Shown here in pieces: positions 8,153 through 17,067 of a stretch of DNA of 64,000 bases. The notes beneath the pieces were generated by a model. That model was not told the origin of the DNA, did no database searches, and saw only the letters and a list, made by a program, of their open reading frames with translations. Numbering within the stretch: position 1 is the first letter of the stretch; each line of letters starts with the position of its first letter. Source of the DNA: Arthrobacter globiformis (GTDB taxonomy: Bacteria > Actinomycetota > Actinomycetes > Actinomycetales > Micrococcaceae); contig NZ_JAUSYZ010000001.1 of the NCBI RefSeq assembly GCF_030817195.1, forward strand, positions 3,100,001 through 3,164,000, in the 5' to 3' direction. Made by a program: the position numbers and the translations under genes.

Positions 8153-9037
8153 GTGCCAAGCAGCACGGCACAGGTATGCAGGCGCGAAGGAACGATCATC
8201 AAACGGGAACTCAAAAAGGCGGCCGACAAAACCGCTGACAAAGCCGCCAGCAAAACCGTGGAAGTCATGAACTCCAAGCCCCTCGGAATTCTGGCGCGTT
8301 GCGGATTTGCCGTCAGCGGCGCGCTCCACCTCCTAATTGGCCTTATTGCCTTCGGTGTAGCCGCAGGCAGCAGCGGTCACGCGGACGTCACCGGGGCGGT
8401 CGCCGCACTGGCCAACCAGCCAGCCGGTCCGCTGCTCCTGTGGTGCAGCTTCGCGGCATGCGTATCCCTGGCACTCTGGCAAGCCGGCGACGCCATTTTC
8501 GACTTCGAACGCCTGCCAAGCAAGCACAAGACCGGCAAGAAACTCAAAGCGGACGCGCAGGCGGCCGTTTATACCGCCATGGCCTTCATGCTGGCCGCTT
8601 TCGCCCGGGGCAGGGACCAAGACGACGGGGAATCCGCCAGTGACCTGACGGTCAACCTCATGAACGCGCCAGGCGGCGTCCTGCTTCTGGTACTGATCGG
8701 AGCGGGAGTGGCCATCCTCGGCATCATCTACGCAATCCGCGGAATCCGGAGATCCTTCCAAAGACACATCAACCTGCCGCCCTCACCCGCCGGGCACAAA
8801 GCCATCACCGCCCTGGGCATAACCGGATACGTGTCCAAGGGTGTTGCCCTGTTCGCGACAGGACTGTCGGCGCTCATCGCCACGGTCACCGTCCATCCTG
8901 AGCAGGCAGGGCTCGACGCCGCGCTCCACGCCCTGCGCGAACAGCCTTACGGGGCGTATGTGGTGGCCGTCGTGGGCGCAGGCCTGGCCTGCTACGGGCT
9001 CTTCACGATCGTACGGGCGCATCTGGCCAAGATGTAA
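8153..9037 (+). CDS. DUF1206 domain membrane protein
   Basis: A 294-aa protein made of three repeats of a two-helix unit, as in DUF1206. Unit starts are visible at GILARCGFAVSGALHLLIG, AAVYTAMAFMLAAF and ALGITGYVSKGVALFATG. Six transmembrane segments are expected. A charged Lys/Ala-rich N-terminus (KAADKTADKAASK) precedes the first. Function of DUF1206 is unknown. The GTG at 8153 keeps that N-terminus; an ATG at 8267 just before the first helix is the alternative, and neither has a strong Shine-Dalgarno. Confidence 0.85.
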   Translation: MPSSTAQVCRREGTIIKRELKKAADKTADKAASKTVEVMNSKPLGILARCGFAVSGALHLLIGLIAFGVAAGSSGHADVTGAVAALANQPAGPLLLWCSFAACVSLALWQAGDAIFDFERLPSKHKTGKKLKADAQAAVYTAMAFMLAAFARGRDQDDGESASDLTVNLMNAPGGVLLLVLIGAGVAILGIIYAIRGIRRSFQRHINLPPSPAGHKAITALGITGYVSKGVALFATGLSALIATVTVHPEQAGLDAALHALREQPYGAYVVAVVGAGLACYGLFTIVRAHLAKM

Positions 9038-9078
9038 TCCTCTCCGGGCAGGGCCAAAGACTTCCCTCCGTTTCGAGG

Positions 9079-9097
9079 CAGCGGCAGTGTGCCGCTG
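9079..9097 (+). terminator. 8-bp stem-loop after DUF1206 gene
   Basis: CAGCGGCA and TGCCGCTG form a perfect stem with a GTG loop, starting 42 bases after the stop codon at 9037. No U-run follows, which is common for GC-rich actinobacterial terminators. Terminator function is inferred from position. Confidence 0.4.
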
Positions 9098-9933
9098 GGC
9101 GGTTGCTCCAGCCGTCCTCAAGAAGCCGCCCCGAGCCGCATGCAGCAACGGGGACACAGAACCGAACTTTGCGGGGCGGGCGGCGGCTGGGGTTAGGCAG
9201 TCAGGTCCCGGAGGGTGGACCAAGGGCCAACTCCGCCCGCCCCGCTGCAAGTATCGCGCTTCGCCTCGGAACAACCATGGAACCGGCTTGGGCAGGTAAG
9301 GGTTGCGTCCCCCCGCGTTCCTTTCCCAACGTTGCCCCACCCTTTTCCCGAGCTTGCCTTCACTTATGCCCCAGCGGCACGGTTCGGTTACTGGGGCATC
9401 GTCAGGTAGATCGAGCTTTCGTCGGGCACAAGGGCACCAATGGCCGGGCGTACTGGGACCGACGACGGAGCTGGGGGCCAGCTGGCATGGGGGACACCAG
9501 CCGGCAGTCCGCCGCCGGCCGGTTAAAAGTTTACGCCGATAGCCGTTGAGACGCCCTCCGATGCCCGCCAAAACTGGGGCCGGCGGATCATCTGGCAACC
9601 CAGCCTCTCGGCAAGCTCCGTCGAGGTCTTCGGCGGGCTGCTGCGTCTCAGTAGTCGTTCCCCCGTCGCAGTCGCCCTCTCCCTGCGGAGCGGTGAAACG
9701 ACAAAGGCGGGCCGAGACCTCTATGGAACGGCGGACCAAGGCTCACACCATGAAGCTTTGAGGCGAAATCCTGCTTGCTGCAGGCGTGTTTGTCCCTCAG
9801 GCCGCCCCAGCACTGCCCTTTCAATGAACTTTATCGATGAATCCGCCGACGGCGAGGCCAGATGCCATCCGCGACCGATAAGAACCCCTCCCGCCCCTGA
9901 TCACCTCCAGAGGCTCGCCGTCGGGTGGGTTTC
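9098..9933. other. Long stretch without a supported gene
   Basis: About 835 bases with several open frames on both strands, none with a recognisable family, consistent third-position GC or ribosome site. It contains the second copy of an interspersed repeat (9457-9523). It may be a gene graveyard or regulatory spacer. Confidence 0.5.
9457..9523. repeat. Interspersed repeat, copy 2
   Basis: Shares GACCGACGACGGAGC and a second block of about 33 bases beginning GGGGGACACC with the copy at 6644-6703; three base differences are seen in the second block. The middle parts differ. The terminal CCGGC/GCCGG complementarity is conserved in both. Confidence 0.55.
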
Positions 9934-10347
9934 TTAGTAGGAGATGAAGGCGACGAGTTCCCCGACGCGGTCCTCGGGGTAATTCCGGGCGATGTCGGCC
10001 TGGCTGAGCATCCCCACCAGGTCGTGCCCGTCAATCACCGGCAGCCGGCGCACCTTATGGTCCTGCATCGTCTTGATCGCCTCTTCGATCGAGTCGTCAG
10101 CGCCGATGGTCACCGGCTTGCCCTGGCCAAACTCCCCGGCGGTGGCGGTGCGCGGGTCTCCGCCGTCGGCCAGGCAGCGGATGACAATGTCCCGGTCGGT
10201 CAGCATGCCCTTGAGCCGGTTGTCTTCCCCGCAGATCGGCAGGGATCCGACGTCCAGGTCTTTCATTTTCCGTGCAGCCTGTTCCAGGGTTTCGTTTTCG
10301 CCGACGCATTCAGCGCCGCCGGTCATGATCTCGCGTGCGGTGGTCAT
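9934..10347 (-). CDS. Two-CBS-domain protein
   Basis: A 137-aa protein formed of a tandem CBS pair. Residues about 8-62 (TLEQAARKMKDLDVGSLPIC ... LTDRDIV) and 75-132 (SIEEAIKTMQDHKVRRLPVI ... LSQADIA) each show the beta-alpha-beta CBS pattern and the D-R-D/Q-A-D end. CBS pairs bind adenosine nucleotides. Stand-alone pairs like this are frequently induced by stress or stationary phase, partner unknown. It follows the SRPBCC gene by 34 bases on the same strand, so the two are probably cotranscribed. Confidence 0.93.
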   Translation of the reverse strand: MTTAREIMTGGAECVGENETLEQAARKMKDLDVGSLPICGEDNRLKGMLTDRDIVIRCLADGGDPRTATAGEFGQGKPVTIGADDSIEEAIKTMQDHKVRRLPVIDGHDLVGMLSQADIARNYPEDRVGELVAFISY

Positions 10348-10381
10348 CGTATGCTCCTCTGTCCTGTTGGGTGGGTTGGTT

Positions 10382-10831
10382 CTAGTGGACCTCTCCGCGC
10401 CAGGCGCCGGTTTCGGTGCCTCTGGCTTCGATGAAGTCCTTGAAGCGGCGCAGGTCCGCCCTGACCTGCATGTTGTCGAACCCCAGCGCGGCCCCGGCCT
10501 TCTCGGTGAAGGTGTCTGGTGCCCATTCCAACCGGACCCACACCCGTGTCATCCCGGTCTTTAGCGGTGTGAAGGCCACGGCGCCGGCGTGCGACTCACC
10601 GTCAGTGCTGCGCCAGGCAATCCGCTCATCGGTGCGTTGTTCAATGATTTCGGTGTCGAATTCCCGTTTTACCCCGCCGATGTTCACCACCCAGTGATTC
10701 GTCCGGTCGGTGAGTTGGGTGACCGAGTCCACCCCAGACATGAAATTGGGGAAAGACTCGAACTGGGTCCACTGGTCATACGCGGTGCGCACCGGGACCT
10801 CGACGTCAATGGTTTCTTCGACTGTTTGCAT
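10382..10831 (-). CDS. SRPBCC (polyketide cyclase/dehydrase-like) protein
   Basis: A 149-aa START-like protein. VEVPVRTAYDQWTQFESFPNFM at about 11-32 is the typical N-terminal strand-helix of the YndB/cyclase branch, and the C-terminal helix (ADLRRFKDFIEARG) closes the hydrophobic cavity. These bind hydrophobic ligands; no enzyme activity can be assigned. The gene has a GGAGGAG Shine-Dalgarno and lies just upstream of the CBS-pair gene in the same direction. Confidence 0.9.
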   Translation of the reverse strand: MQTVEETIDVEVPVRTAYDQWTQFESFPNFMSGVDSVTQLTDRTNHWVVNIGGVKREFDTEIIEQRTDERIAWRSTDGESHAGAVAFTPLKTGMTRVWVRLEWAPDTFTEKAGAALGFDNMQVRADLRRFKDFIEARGTETGAWRGEVH

Positions 10832-10970
10832 GCTCTCCTCCTGATCAAGGGGCGGGCTGCCAGAAGCGGACAGCAGCAGCCCCTAACGCAAGAGTCCGGC
10901 TGCCACCGTTTCTACCGACGGTAGGCCCGCGGATTACCTGTGTCCATACCTCGCGTTGACTCGTAAATAA

Positions 10971-11028
10971 CCTCCGCGAAGGGGGATACGTTGCCTCATT
11001 AATAATTTTCCGCTTGGGTTGGCGGTTG
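10971..11028 (+). repeat. IS left terminal inverted repeat
   Basis: 58-bp end, pairing with 12255-12312. The outer 30 bases differ at only two positions; the middle has six differences. Confidence 0.8.
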
Positions 11029-11067
11029 CCGGGGTGGGTGGATGGGGGCTACGCCGGGTGGATGGGA

Positions 11068-12318
11068 TTGACGATGGCTGAGCGCAAGGCCGTGACGAGG
11101 CATCTGGCGAGGTCCTATCGGGCTGGTGACAGGGGCCGGAAGGGAAGGATCCTGGACCAGGTCGTTTAGCTGACCGGCGGGCACCGGGATCATGCCGGGG
11201 CGGTGCTGCGGCATGCTTTGGACCCTCCGCGGCCAGGCCGGTCAGGCCCGGCCGGGCATCGGTATACGGGGCGGATCTGCAGCCCGCACTGGTGTTCTGC
11301 TGGGCGGTGCTGCGCGCTCCTGCCGGAAGGCTGCTGGCTGCGGTGATGCCCGAACTCGTCCCGATGGTGCGCGACGAGAAGGCGCTGGACATTACGGATG
11401 CCCAGGCAGGATTGCTGGGACGGATGAGCGCAGCCACGATCGACAGGCGCCTGGCCGGGGAACGGGCCAAGCTGCTGCCGCGGGGCCGGTCCCACACCAA
11501 ACCCGGATCGCTGCTGAAGTCCCAGATCCCGATCCGCACCTGGGCGCAGTGGGATGACGCCGTGCCCGGCTTTGTGGAGATCGACCTGGTCAGCCATGAG
11601 GGGTCGAACAGTTCCGGACAGTACTGCTTCACGCTCACGGTCACGGACATCGCCACCGGCTGGACGGTGAACAGGTCCGTGCCCAACAAGGCCCAGAGGC
11701 ATGTCTTCTTTGCCCTCCAGCAAGCCATCTCTGCCTTCCCGTTCCCGGTGGTCGGCATCGATTCGGATAACGGAGGAGAGTTCATCAACAACGATCTTTT
11801 CGACTTCTGCCAGGAACAACGGATCACTTTCACCCGCTCACGTCCCTATAACAAGAACGACGGGGCGCACGTCGAGCAGAAAAACTGGTCGAGAGTCCGT
11901 GAGCTGGTTGGCTACCTGCGCTACGACACGGCCGCGGAACTTGAGCTGCTGAACCAAATCTGGGAGCTGGACCTTACCTTCACCAACTACCTGCTTCCCC
12001 AGCAGAAGCTCGTATCCAAGACCCGTCACGGGGCCAAGGTGACAAAGATCCATGACGCCGCCGGCGACCCCGCACCGGCGCGCGGCCGCCGATCCTCATA
12101 CCGATAGGAAGGCGGCAACCCGGATGAACGCCGAATACCGGACAGTCAGGCCGGCGGCGCTGTCCCGGCAGATCCTGGCCCTCACCGGGCAACTCGAAAC
12201 TCTCGCCACCGCCAAGCAACCAGCGCCCATCAAACCGCCAGTCAACGAGGACTGCAACCACCGACCCAACCGGAGGTTTTCCAATGACGCAACGTATGCC
12301 CCTTCGCGGAGGTATTGA
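11068..12318 (+). pseudogene. DDE integrase-type transposase, broken
   Basis: The N-terminus (TTG at 11068 or ATG at 11074; MAERKAVTRHLARSYRAG) reads 31 codons to an in-frame TAG at 11167-11169. After the stop, the family sequence continues (HRDHAGAVLRHAL) and then needs a shift near 11250 into the frame running VYGADLQPALVFCWAVL. That frame holds the catalytic core: Asp in VEIDLVSH, Asp in GIDSDNGGEF, Glu in HVEQKNW. A second shift near 12055 moves into the frame of the C-terminal helix (SRQILALTGQLETLATAK). Three lesions make it almost certainly inactive. The stop overlaps the right inverted repeat. Confidence 0.85.
12255..12312 (-). repeat. IS right terminal inverted repeat
   Basis: Reverse complement matches 10971-11028. 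The following 290 bases (12313-12602) show no gene. Confidence 0.8.
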
Positions 12319-12602
12319 CATGAGGCAACAGGCCCCTGACTGTCGGCTGGAGCCAAGCGACAAGTGGACAAAACCGGCGTTGCCGACGGCTCGAAAACGC
12401 ATCTCACCATGATCCGTCTAAGCATGAGTTCGTCGAGGACTTTCTGAGTCAGAATGGCCTAATGAGGCAGCTCGGATCTACGCGAGTGAGCACTTCGAGT
12501 CAGGACGCTCGGCTGCAGTGATCATGGGCGTGCCGGCTGGCGTCTCATGCGCCAGCGGTCAAAGGCATCGCCAATGTGGACGAAGCGTGGTCGGGCGAAG
12601 GC

Positions 12603-13346
12603 TCAAGGGCAGCAGGGGTATTCGATCTGCTCATCCGCGGCAGGTCGTCCGGCTGGGGTCAGGTCGAACAGCGTCCACAGCGGCTCGACTGTCCCAAGGT
12701 GCCGCGGATCCTGGCCTGAGTCGGCGGGCTCGAAGAGCAGCTCGGACGCCCAATGTAGCCGGATCGTTCCGTCCGGCTCGCGTTTGAAGACGGTCATGAT
12801 CGGTTCCGGCTCCCCGTTGGGGTTGTCGCCACCGTAGTGGCGGCGAAAGTCATTGTGAGCGGCCGACAGGAGCTTTATGTGCTTCCATCCCTTGTCCCGG
12901 GCGAAGGCGGCCACTCGTTCAATCGGTGCGCGTGCGACGACCATGAGATTGCCACCCAGGCCCTCGAAGTGCGGCATCGTTCCTTCCCACGTGTCGATGA
13001 GGGCCGTGCAGGAAGGGCATGGGCCGTCGCGAAGAGGTAGGTCGGCCGTGACGCCGAACGGAGGGCCGGGTCGGTCGTCCGTGCTGTGGCGGGGAAACAT
13101 GTAGTGGTAGAGCATCAAAGTGTCGTGGACCCCAAAGAGTGCCGACATCTTCACCGTTTCCGGCACCCCATCTGGGCCCATCCGATCGAATGTGTAGTCC
13201 TCCCGCACCTGCCCTCCGGGCGGCAGTGCCCGCAGCTCCGCTGCGACGGCTTCCATCTGCCTCCGAAGCGCCAGTTCGCGTTCAAGCAAGCTGTTCCGCG
13301 CGGCACGATAGTCGGGGGTTTCATTAGGAAAGGCGATGCCCACCAC
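12603..13346 (-). CDS. DUF899 (thioredoxin-like) family protein
   Basis: A 247-aa protein with the DUF899 pattern. The N-terminal helix ends LALRRQMEAVAAELRALPPGG, then comes the thioredoxin-like core VSALFG/LMLYHYMFP. The motif GPCPSCTALID carries a CxxC-like pair, and LSAAHNDFRRHYGGD follows. The fold suggests redox chemistry, but no reaction is known. GAGAGGA precedes the GTG start. Transcription runs toward the insertion sequence remnant. Confidence 0.88.
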   Translation of the reverse strand: MVGIAFPNETPDYRAARNSLLERELALRRQMEAVAAELRALPPGGQVREDYTFDRMGPDGVPETVKMSALFGVHDTLMLYHYMFPRHSTDDRPGPPFGVTADLPLRDGPCPSCTALIDTWEGTMPHFEGLGGNLMVVARAPIERVAAFARDKGWKHIKLLSAAHNDFRRHYGGDNPNGEPEPIMTVFKREPDGTIRLHWASELLFEPADSGQDPRHLGTVEPLWTLFDLTPAGRPAADEQIEYPCCP

Positions 13347-13892
13347 GAAACGTTCCTCTCTTAGACCAGGCCGTCACCCTCAACCTACTCCACACCACGC
13401 CTGCCGCTCGAATGTTCGTCAGAGGTGTGTGCTCGCCAGGACGTTCGTAGAGCTCCCGCCCCTATAGAGGGCGTCCGCTGGCGCGGCCGGCTGTTGGGTG
13501 CTGCCGGTCCGTCGCAGAGCTTCGGCCCGTCATCACCTGGCTTTTCTATACGATGCACCGTCGCCAAATTGCGCATTGCCAGTCCTGGGGCGGTACTGCT
13601 TGCCTCTAGGGACGCTGTTTCAGCACGAGGCCGATGAGGCAACGGATGTACGTCCGGTACGTCATGGTTTTCTGTGCATTTGGGTTGGGGCCGTAGTGCC
13701 CTGTCGCAGAGCTTCGGACCTCTGGCTCTGGTTGCCTAGGTGCTTTAATGGCGGCTTTCCTGTTTAGCCAGCCTCCGTCGGCCACAGCTCCGCAAGCTTC
13801 GCCAGCAGCCAAAAACAACGGGGGAGAGGGGAAGCTGGCCGGTCACCTGAGCCCGCCCCACCCGCCGAATCCTCAGCAAAGGACATAAAACC
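13347..13892. other. Intergenic stretch without a supported gene
   Basis: About 545 bases. The 13-mer CGCAGAGCTTCGG occurs twice (near 13510 and 13705). A short open frame from 13748 ends in a Pro-rich tail just before the DUF4192 remnant and may be a fragment. Nothing else can be supported. Confidence 0.45.
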
Positions 13893-13964
13893 ATGAACGA
13901 CGCAATCCGCATCTCCAGCCCGGCCGACATCCTCGGTTTCATCCCGCACTCCCTCGGGTTCCCA
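13893..13964 (+). pseudogene. 5' remnant of a DUF4192 gene
   Basis: ATG with a good AAAGGA ribosome site begins MNDAIRISSPADILGFIP, the characteristic N-terminus of actinobacterial DUF4192 proteins (SPADILG.IPH.LGF). Homology stops after about 24 codons, where ESLV-like residues would be expected. The frame then runs through unrelated sequence. This is a truncated gene joined to foreign or deleted DNA; the junction lies near 13965. Confidence 0.6.
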
Positions 13965-14296
13965 CGGGGCTGGTCAGGATGGCATAGCCACGTTCCTGCT
14001 GGTTTAAGACGATTCTCGCACCCCTCAAAGTGGGGCCGGTCCAAGAAAATGCCAAGCTTTTTACAAGTTGCCAGGCTGAATATATTCCGAGGGTGTACAC
14101 GAAGTTGCCAGGACTACGGCAGCACGGCGCTTTGGTTTCTCGTCTCCAGTCGGGATGTTGCACAGGGACGGGCCTAGGCAAACGACTTCATTGAGTGGTA
14201 AGGCTGGTGACCAACCCTATGCAGGACGACGTGGGCTACACATTTTTTTGCGCCGACGGGCGCGGCAAAGGCTACTGGATTTCCTGGCTCGCTGTA
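13965..14296. other. Junction region between DUF4192 remnant and secreted protein gene
   Basis: About 330 bases, locally richer in A/T (for example around 14050-14110). No coding signal is supported. It must contain the promoter of the rightward secreted protein gene. No clear -10/-35 pair is seen. Confidence 0.4.
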
Positions 14297-16360
14297 ATGC
14301 GGGGAGGGGGTCGCCCGTCTGTTCTTCGTCTGCACGGGTTGCGGAATCTGCGGCTTCAGGCTCTGCTGGCTGCGCTGCTGATGGCGCTGGGTGCTCTGGT
14401 GGTGGCGCCCGTGCCGGCGTCGGCTGCTGAAGGTGACGTTGGGGTTCAGGGTCCGTCGCATACGGGGACGGGCACGCCGACGGGTACGAAGCGGCAGACG
14501 AATGCGTTGTGGTTCAACGACGGGATCTGGTGGGGGAACCTGTGGGACACGGCTAGCTCGGATTTTCATATCTTCCGCTTCAACGCCGCGACGAGCTCGT
14601 GGGTCAACACGGGTGTGACGACGGAGACGCGGGCGAACACCCATCATGACGTGCTGTGGGACGGGACAACGCTGCATGTGGCGAGCTACCGGTTCGTCAA
14701 CGACGGTCTGCCGGCCGAGCCGAACTTCCCGTCGACGATGCGGCGTTACAGCTACAACGCGAGTACGAAGACGTACTCGCTCCTGAGTTCTACAAACATC
14801 AACAACCACCGCGTTGAGACCCTGTCCATCGACAAGGACTCGACCGGCCGCGTGTGGGCCACATGGCAGCAGTCGAACCGGATCTATCTGAACGTCACCG
14901 GCACGAATGGCGTGACCTGGGGGACGCCGTTCCAGCATCCCGCGTCGTTGGCCAACGTGTCCGTGGACGACAATTCGGCCCTGATCGCGTTTGGACCGGG
15001 CAAGATGGGTCTGATGTGGAGCCGGCAGCTCGGTGACGCCAACGACGGCATGTACTGGAGCTCCCACGTCGATGGAGCGGCGAGTACCACCTGGACCACG
15101 CCTGTAGCGGCGGTGAAGGGACAGCGCAGCGGCGATGACCACATGAATCTGAAGTGGCTGGACTCCTCAAGTGGTCAGGTTTTCGGCGCCATCAAGACGT
15201 CGTTCACGTCGGCGTCTGAGCCCCTGATCCAGCTCTTGGCATTCAACGGCACGGCATGGTCGGCGCACACGATCGCGACTGTAGCCGAGTGCCCGAACCG
15301 CGTGATCGTCATGATCGACGAAAGCACGCAGAGGCTGCGTACCTTCGCCACCTATCCGAAACCGAGCGGCACGACGAACGCCGGTGTCTGCACCAGCTCC
15401 GGCGGTGCGATCTACGAAAAGTCCACGCCGCTGGACAACATCAGCTTCACCACCACGAAGACGGCCCGCATCGTGGACGCCGACCAGTACGTGCACAACG
15501 TGACGTCGACGAAGCAGAACCTCAACAGTACAGCGCGGGGCACGGCCAACAGCGGCCTGCTGTTGCTCGCCGATGTGAACGCCACCAGCCGGTACTGGCA
15601 CTCCTACGACCCCAGCGGCGGTGCTATCAGGCCGTCCATCCGCAGCGCAGCGGACGTCGTCGCTGCCGGTACCGACGGTGTGCTGTGGAACTACCCAGCA
15701 ACCGGCCGGGGCGGATTCCAGACCCGGCAAAAGATCGGCGTCGGCTGGTCCGGGTTGAACAAAGGGTTCGTGACGGACTGGAACAGCGACGGCGTCTTCG
15801 ACATCATCGCACAGTGGACGGACGGCCGGTTGAGCTTCTACCCCGGAAGGCCCGGCGGCGGATTCGCGGCCGCCCGGGCCATCGGGACTGGCTGGGGCGA
15901 CTACCACGTCACTGCCGGCCGCTGGCGCACAAGCGATAGGTATCCGGGAATCCTGGCTTATGACGCCGCAGGGACCCTCTGGTACTACGGCAACAAGGCC
16001 GGATCATTGCTGGCGCCCCGTATCAGGACCGGGATCGGGTGGGGAGGCCTGTACCTCAGCATGACCGACTTCGACCAGGACGGGGCGCAGGACCTCCTGG
16101 CCAAACGCACAGACGGCAGGATGGTGCTCTACCGCTCAACCGGAACCGGCGGCTTCATCCCAGAAGCTAGACGCACAATAGGCACCGGATGGAACAGCAT
16201 CAACAGCATCACGGCAGTCGAGGGATTCACCACAGGCGGTCACGGACTCATGACCCGGCTCAGCGACGGCCGCCTCGCCCGCTACCCCTTCAGCAAAGGT
16301 ACCTGGGCTGCCCGCACTATCGTCGGCATCGGCTGGAGTAACTACAACATCTTCCGCTAG
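14297..16360 (+). CDS. Large secreted protein with beta-propeller and FG-GAP-like repeats
   Basis: A 687-aa protein from this ATG. A signal peptide with a long hydrophobic core (LLAALLMALGALVVAPV) ends at a likely ASA cleavage site. The N-terminal ~450 residues are rich in Trp/Tyr/Thr strands, with sialidase/BNR-like phrases (HHDVLWDGTTLHVASYRF, GVTWGTPFQHP). The last ~210 residues hold repeats ending in IGxGW. DWNSDGVFDI and DFDQDGAQDLL are calcium-binding FG-GAP/VCBS-like loops. Probably a secreted carbohydrate-binding or surface protein; no catalytic residues recognised, no anchor at the C-terminus. Start uncertain: no clear Shine-Dalgarno, and the frame is open from 14195. Confidence 0.78.
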   Translation: MRGGGRPSVLRLHGLRNLRLQALLAALLMALGALVVAPVPASAAEGDVGVQGPSHTGTGTPTGTKRQTNALWFNDGIWWGNLWDTASSDFHIFRFNAATSSWVNTGVTTETRANTHHDVLWDGTTLHVASYRFVNDGLPAEPNFPSTMRRYSYNASTKTYSLLSSTNINNHRVETLSIDKDSTGRVWATWQQSNRIYLNVTGTNGVTWGTPFQHPASLANVSVDDNSALIAFGPGKMGLMWSRQLGDANDGMYWSSHVDGAASTTWTTPVAAVKGQRSGDDHMNLKWLDSSSGQVFGAIKTSFTSASEPLIQLLAFNGTAWSAHTIATVAECPNRVIVMIDESTQRLRTFATYPKPSGTTNAGVCTSSGGAIYEKSTPLDNISFTTTKTARIVDADQYVHNVTSTKQNLNSTARGTANSGLLLLADVNATSRYWHSYDPSGGAIRPSIRSAADVVAAGTDGVLWNYPATGRGGFQTRQKIGVGWSGLNKGFVTDWNSDGVFDIIAQWTDGRLSFYPGRPGGGFAAARAIGTGWGDYHVTAGRWRTSDRYPGILAYDAAGTLWYYGNKAGSLLAPRIRTGIGWGGLYLSMTDFDQDGAQDLLAKRTDGRMVLYRSTGTGGFIPEARRTIGTGWNSINSITAVEGFTTGGHGLMTRLSDGRLARYPFSKGTWAARTIVGIGWSNYNIFR

Positions 16361-16440
16361 AACCACCAGAGCTGGGACGATACCCGGACCCGGCGGCACT
16401 GGAGGAGTCTAGGCTCTGCTTACTAAATCTAAGGGGAGAA

Positions 16441-17067
16441 ATGAATACTTCTCGGATTGCAGCCGGAACTGCCGTCTTGGTGCTATTGCTCACTGCCTGC
16501 TCCGGCCCGCAGCCACAAGCAACACCGACAGCCTCAGTTGCCACAGCATCGACGCCTACCGCAACACCTGTCCCCACTCCGACCGCTACCAGCCAAGAGA
16601 ACGAACGCGGACAGCTGATCCAGAAGATTGGCGAAGCGGTCACACTCTATACCAACGGATATGACGCCCCTCCCACGCTGACCTTCAAGGTTACATCCAT
16701 CAAACCGATCAAGTGCGATGCACCCTCCGCAACTCCGCCAAAAGGCACTGCCATCGCGGTTGCAGTTGAGCTCGCCACCTCCCCAACGTTTTCAGGACCG
16801 CCGCAAGTGAATGGCCAGGCAGGGAGGATCAGTTTCCACCCGTACTACTGGAGAGGCTACGTCCCCAGTGGCACCCCGATGAACACTGTTAAGTCCTCCG
16901 TCCAGCACGACTGCCTTGCCGACACGACAACACTTTTGCCTGATTCCTTTGGCAAAGGCGAAAAGCTGACCGGGCTAGTCATCCTTGATGTGACGACGCC
17001 GACCGGTGAAGTAGCCTTCGATCCATACGGCGGCGGAGGTTGGGTCTGGAAGTACCCCGCAGCATGA
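16441..17067 (+). CDS. Secreted lipoprotein of unknown function
   Basis: A 208-aa protein with a lipoprotein signal (VLVLLLTACSG; the lipidated Cys is in LLTAC at about residue 20). A Thr/Pro/Ala-rich linker (about 25-55) precedes a ~150-residue extracellular domain with two cysteines far apart. An AAGGGGAGAA ribosome site precedes the ATG. It follows the large secreted protein by 80 bases on the same strand and may be cotranscribed. Family not recognised. Confidence 0.75.
   Translation: MNTSRIAAGTAVLVLLLTACSGPQPQATPTASVATASTPTATPVPTPTATSQENERGQLIQKIGEAVTLYTNGYDAPPTLTFKVTSIKPIKCDAPSATPPKGTAIAVAVELATSPTFSGPPQVNGQAGRISFHPYYWRGYVPSGTPMNTVKSSVQHDCLADTTTLLPDSFGKGEKLTGLVILDVTTPTGEVAFDPYGGGGWVWKYPAA

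Larger units (their letters stand above)
10971..12312 (+). mobile_element. Decayed insertion sequence with 58-bp terminal inverted repeats
   Basis: The left end (10971-11028) and right end (12255-12312) are inverted repeats of 58 bp that match at 47 positions by my count. The outer 13 bases (CCTCCGCGAAGGG) are identical. Between them lies a frameshifted integrase-type transposase gene. The element is 1342 bp. I see no convincing target-site duplication. The transposase resembles the rve-domain type often filed as ISNCY/IS481-like in actinobacteria; exact family is not determined. Confidence 0.8.

Noticed and set aside
8783..9739. A 318-codon leftward open frame over the DUF1206 end and the empty stretch
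   Set aside because: Half of it is antisense to DUF1206 and the rest lacks motif, ribosome site and consistent codon use.
14174..15142. A 322-codon leftward open frame opposite the secreted protein gene
   Set aside because: Arg/His/Pro-rich shadow with no family resemblance; the rightward frame has a signal peptide and repeats.
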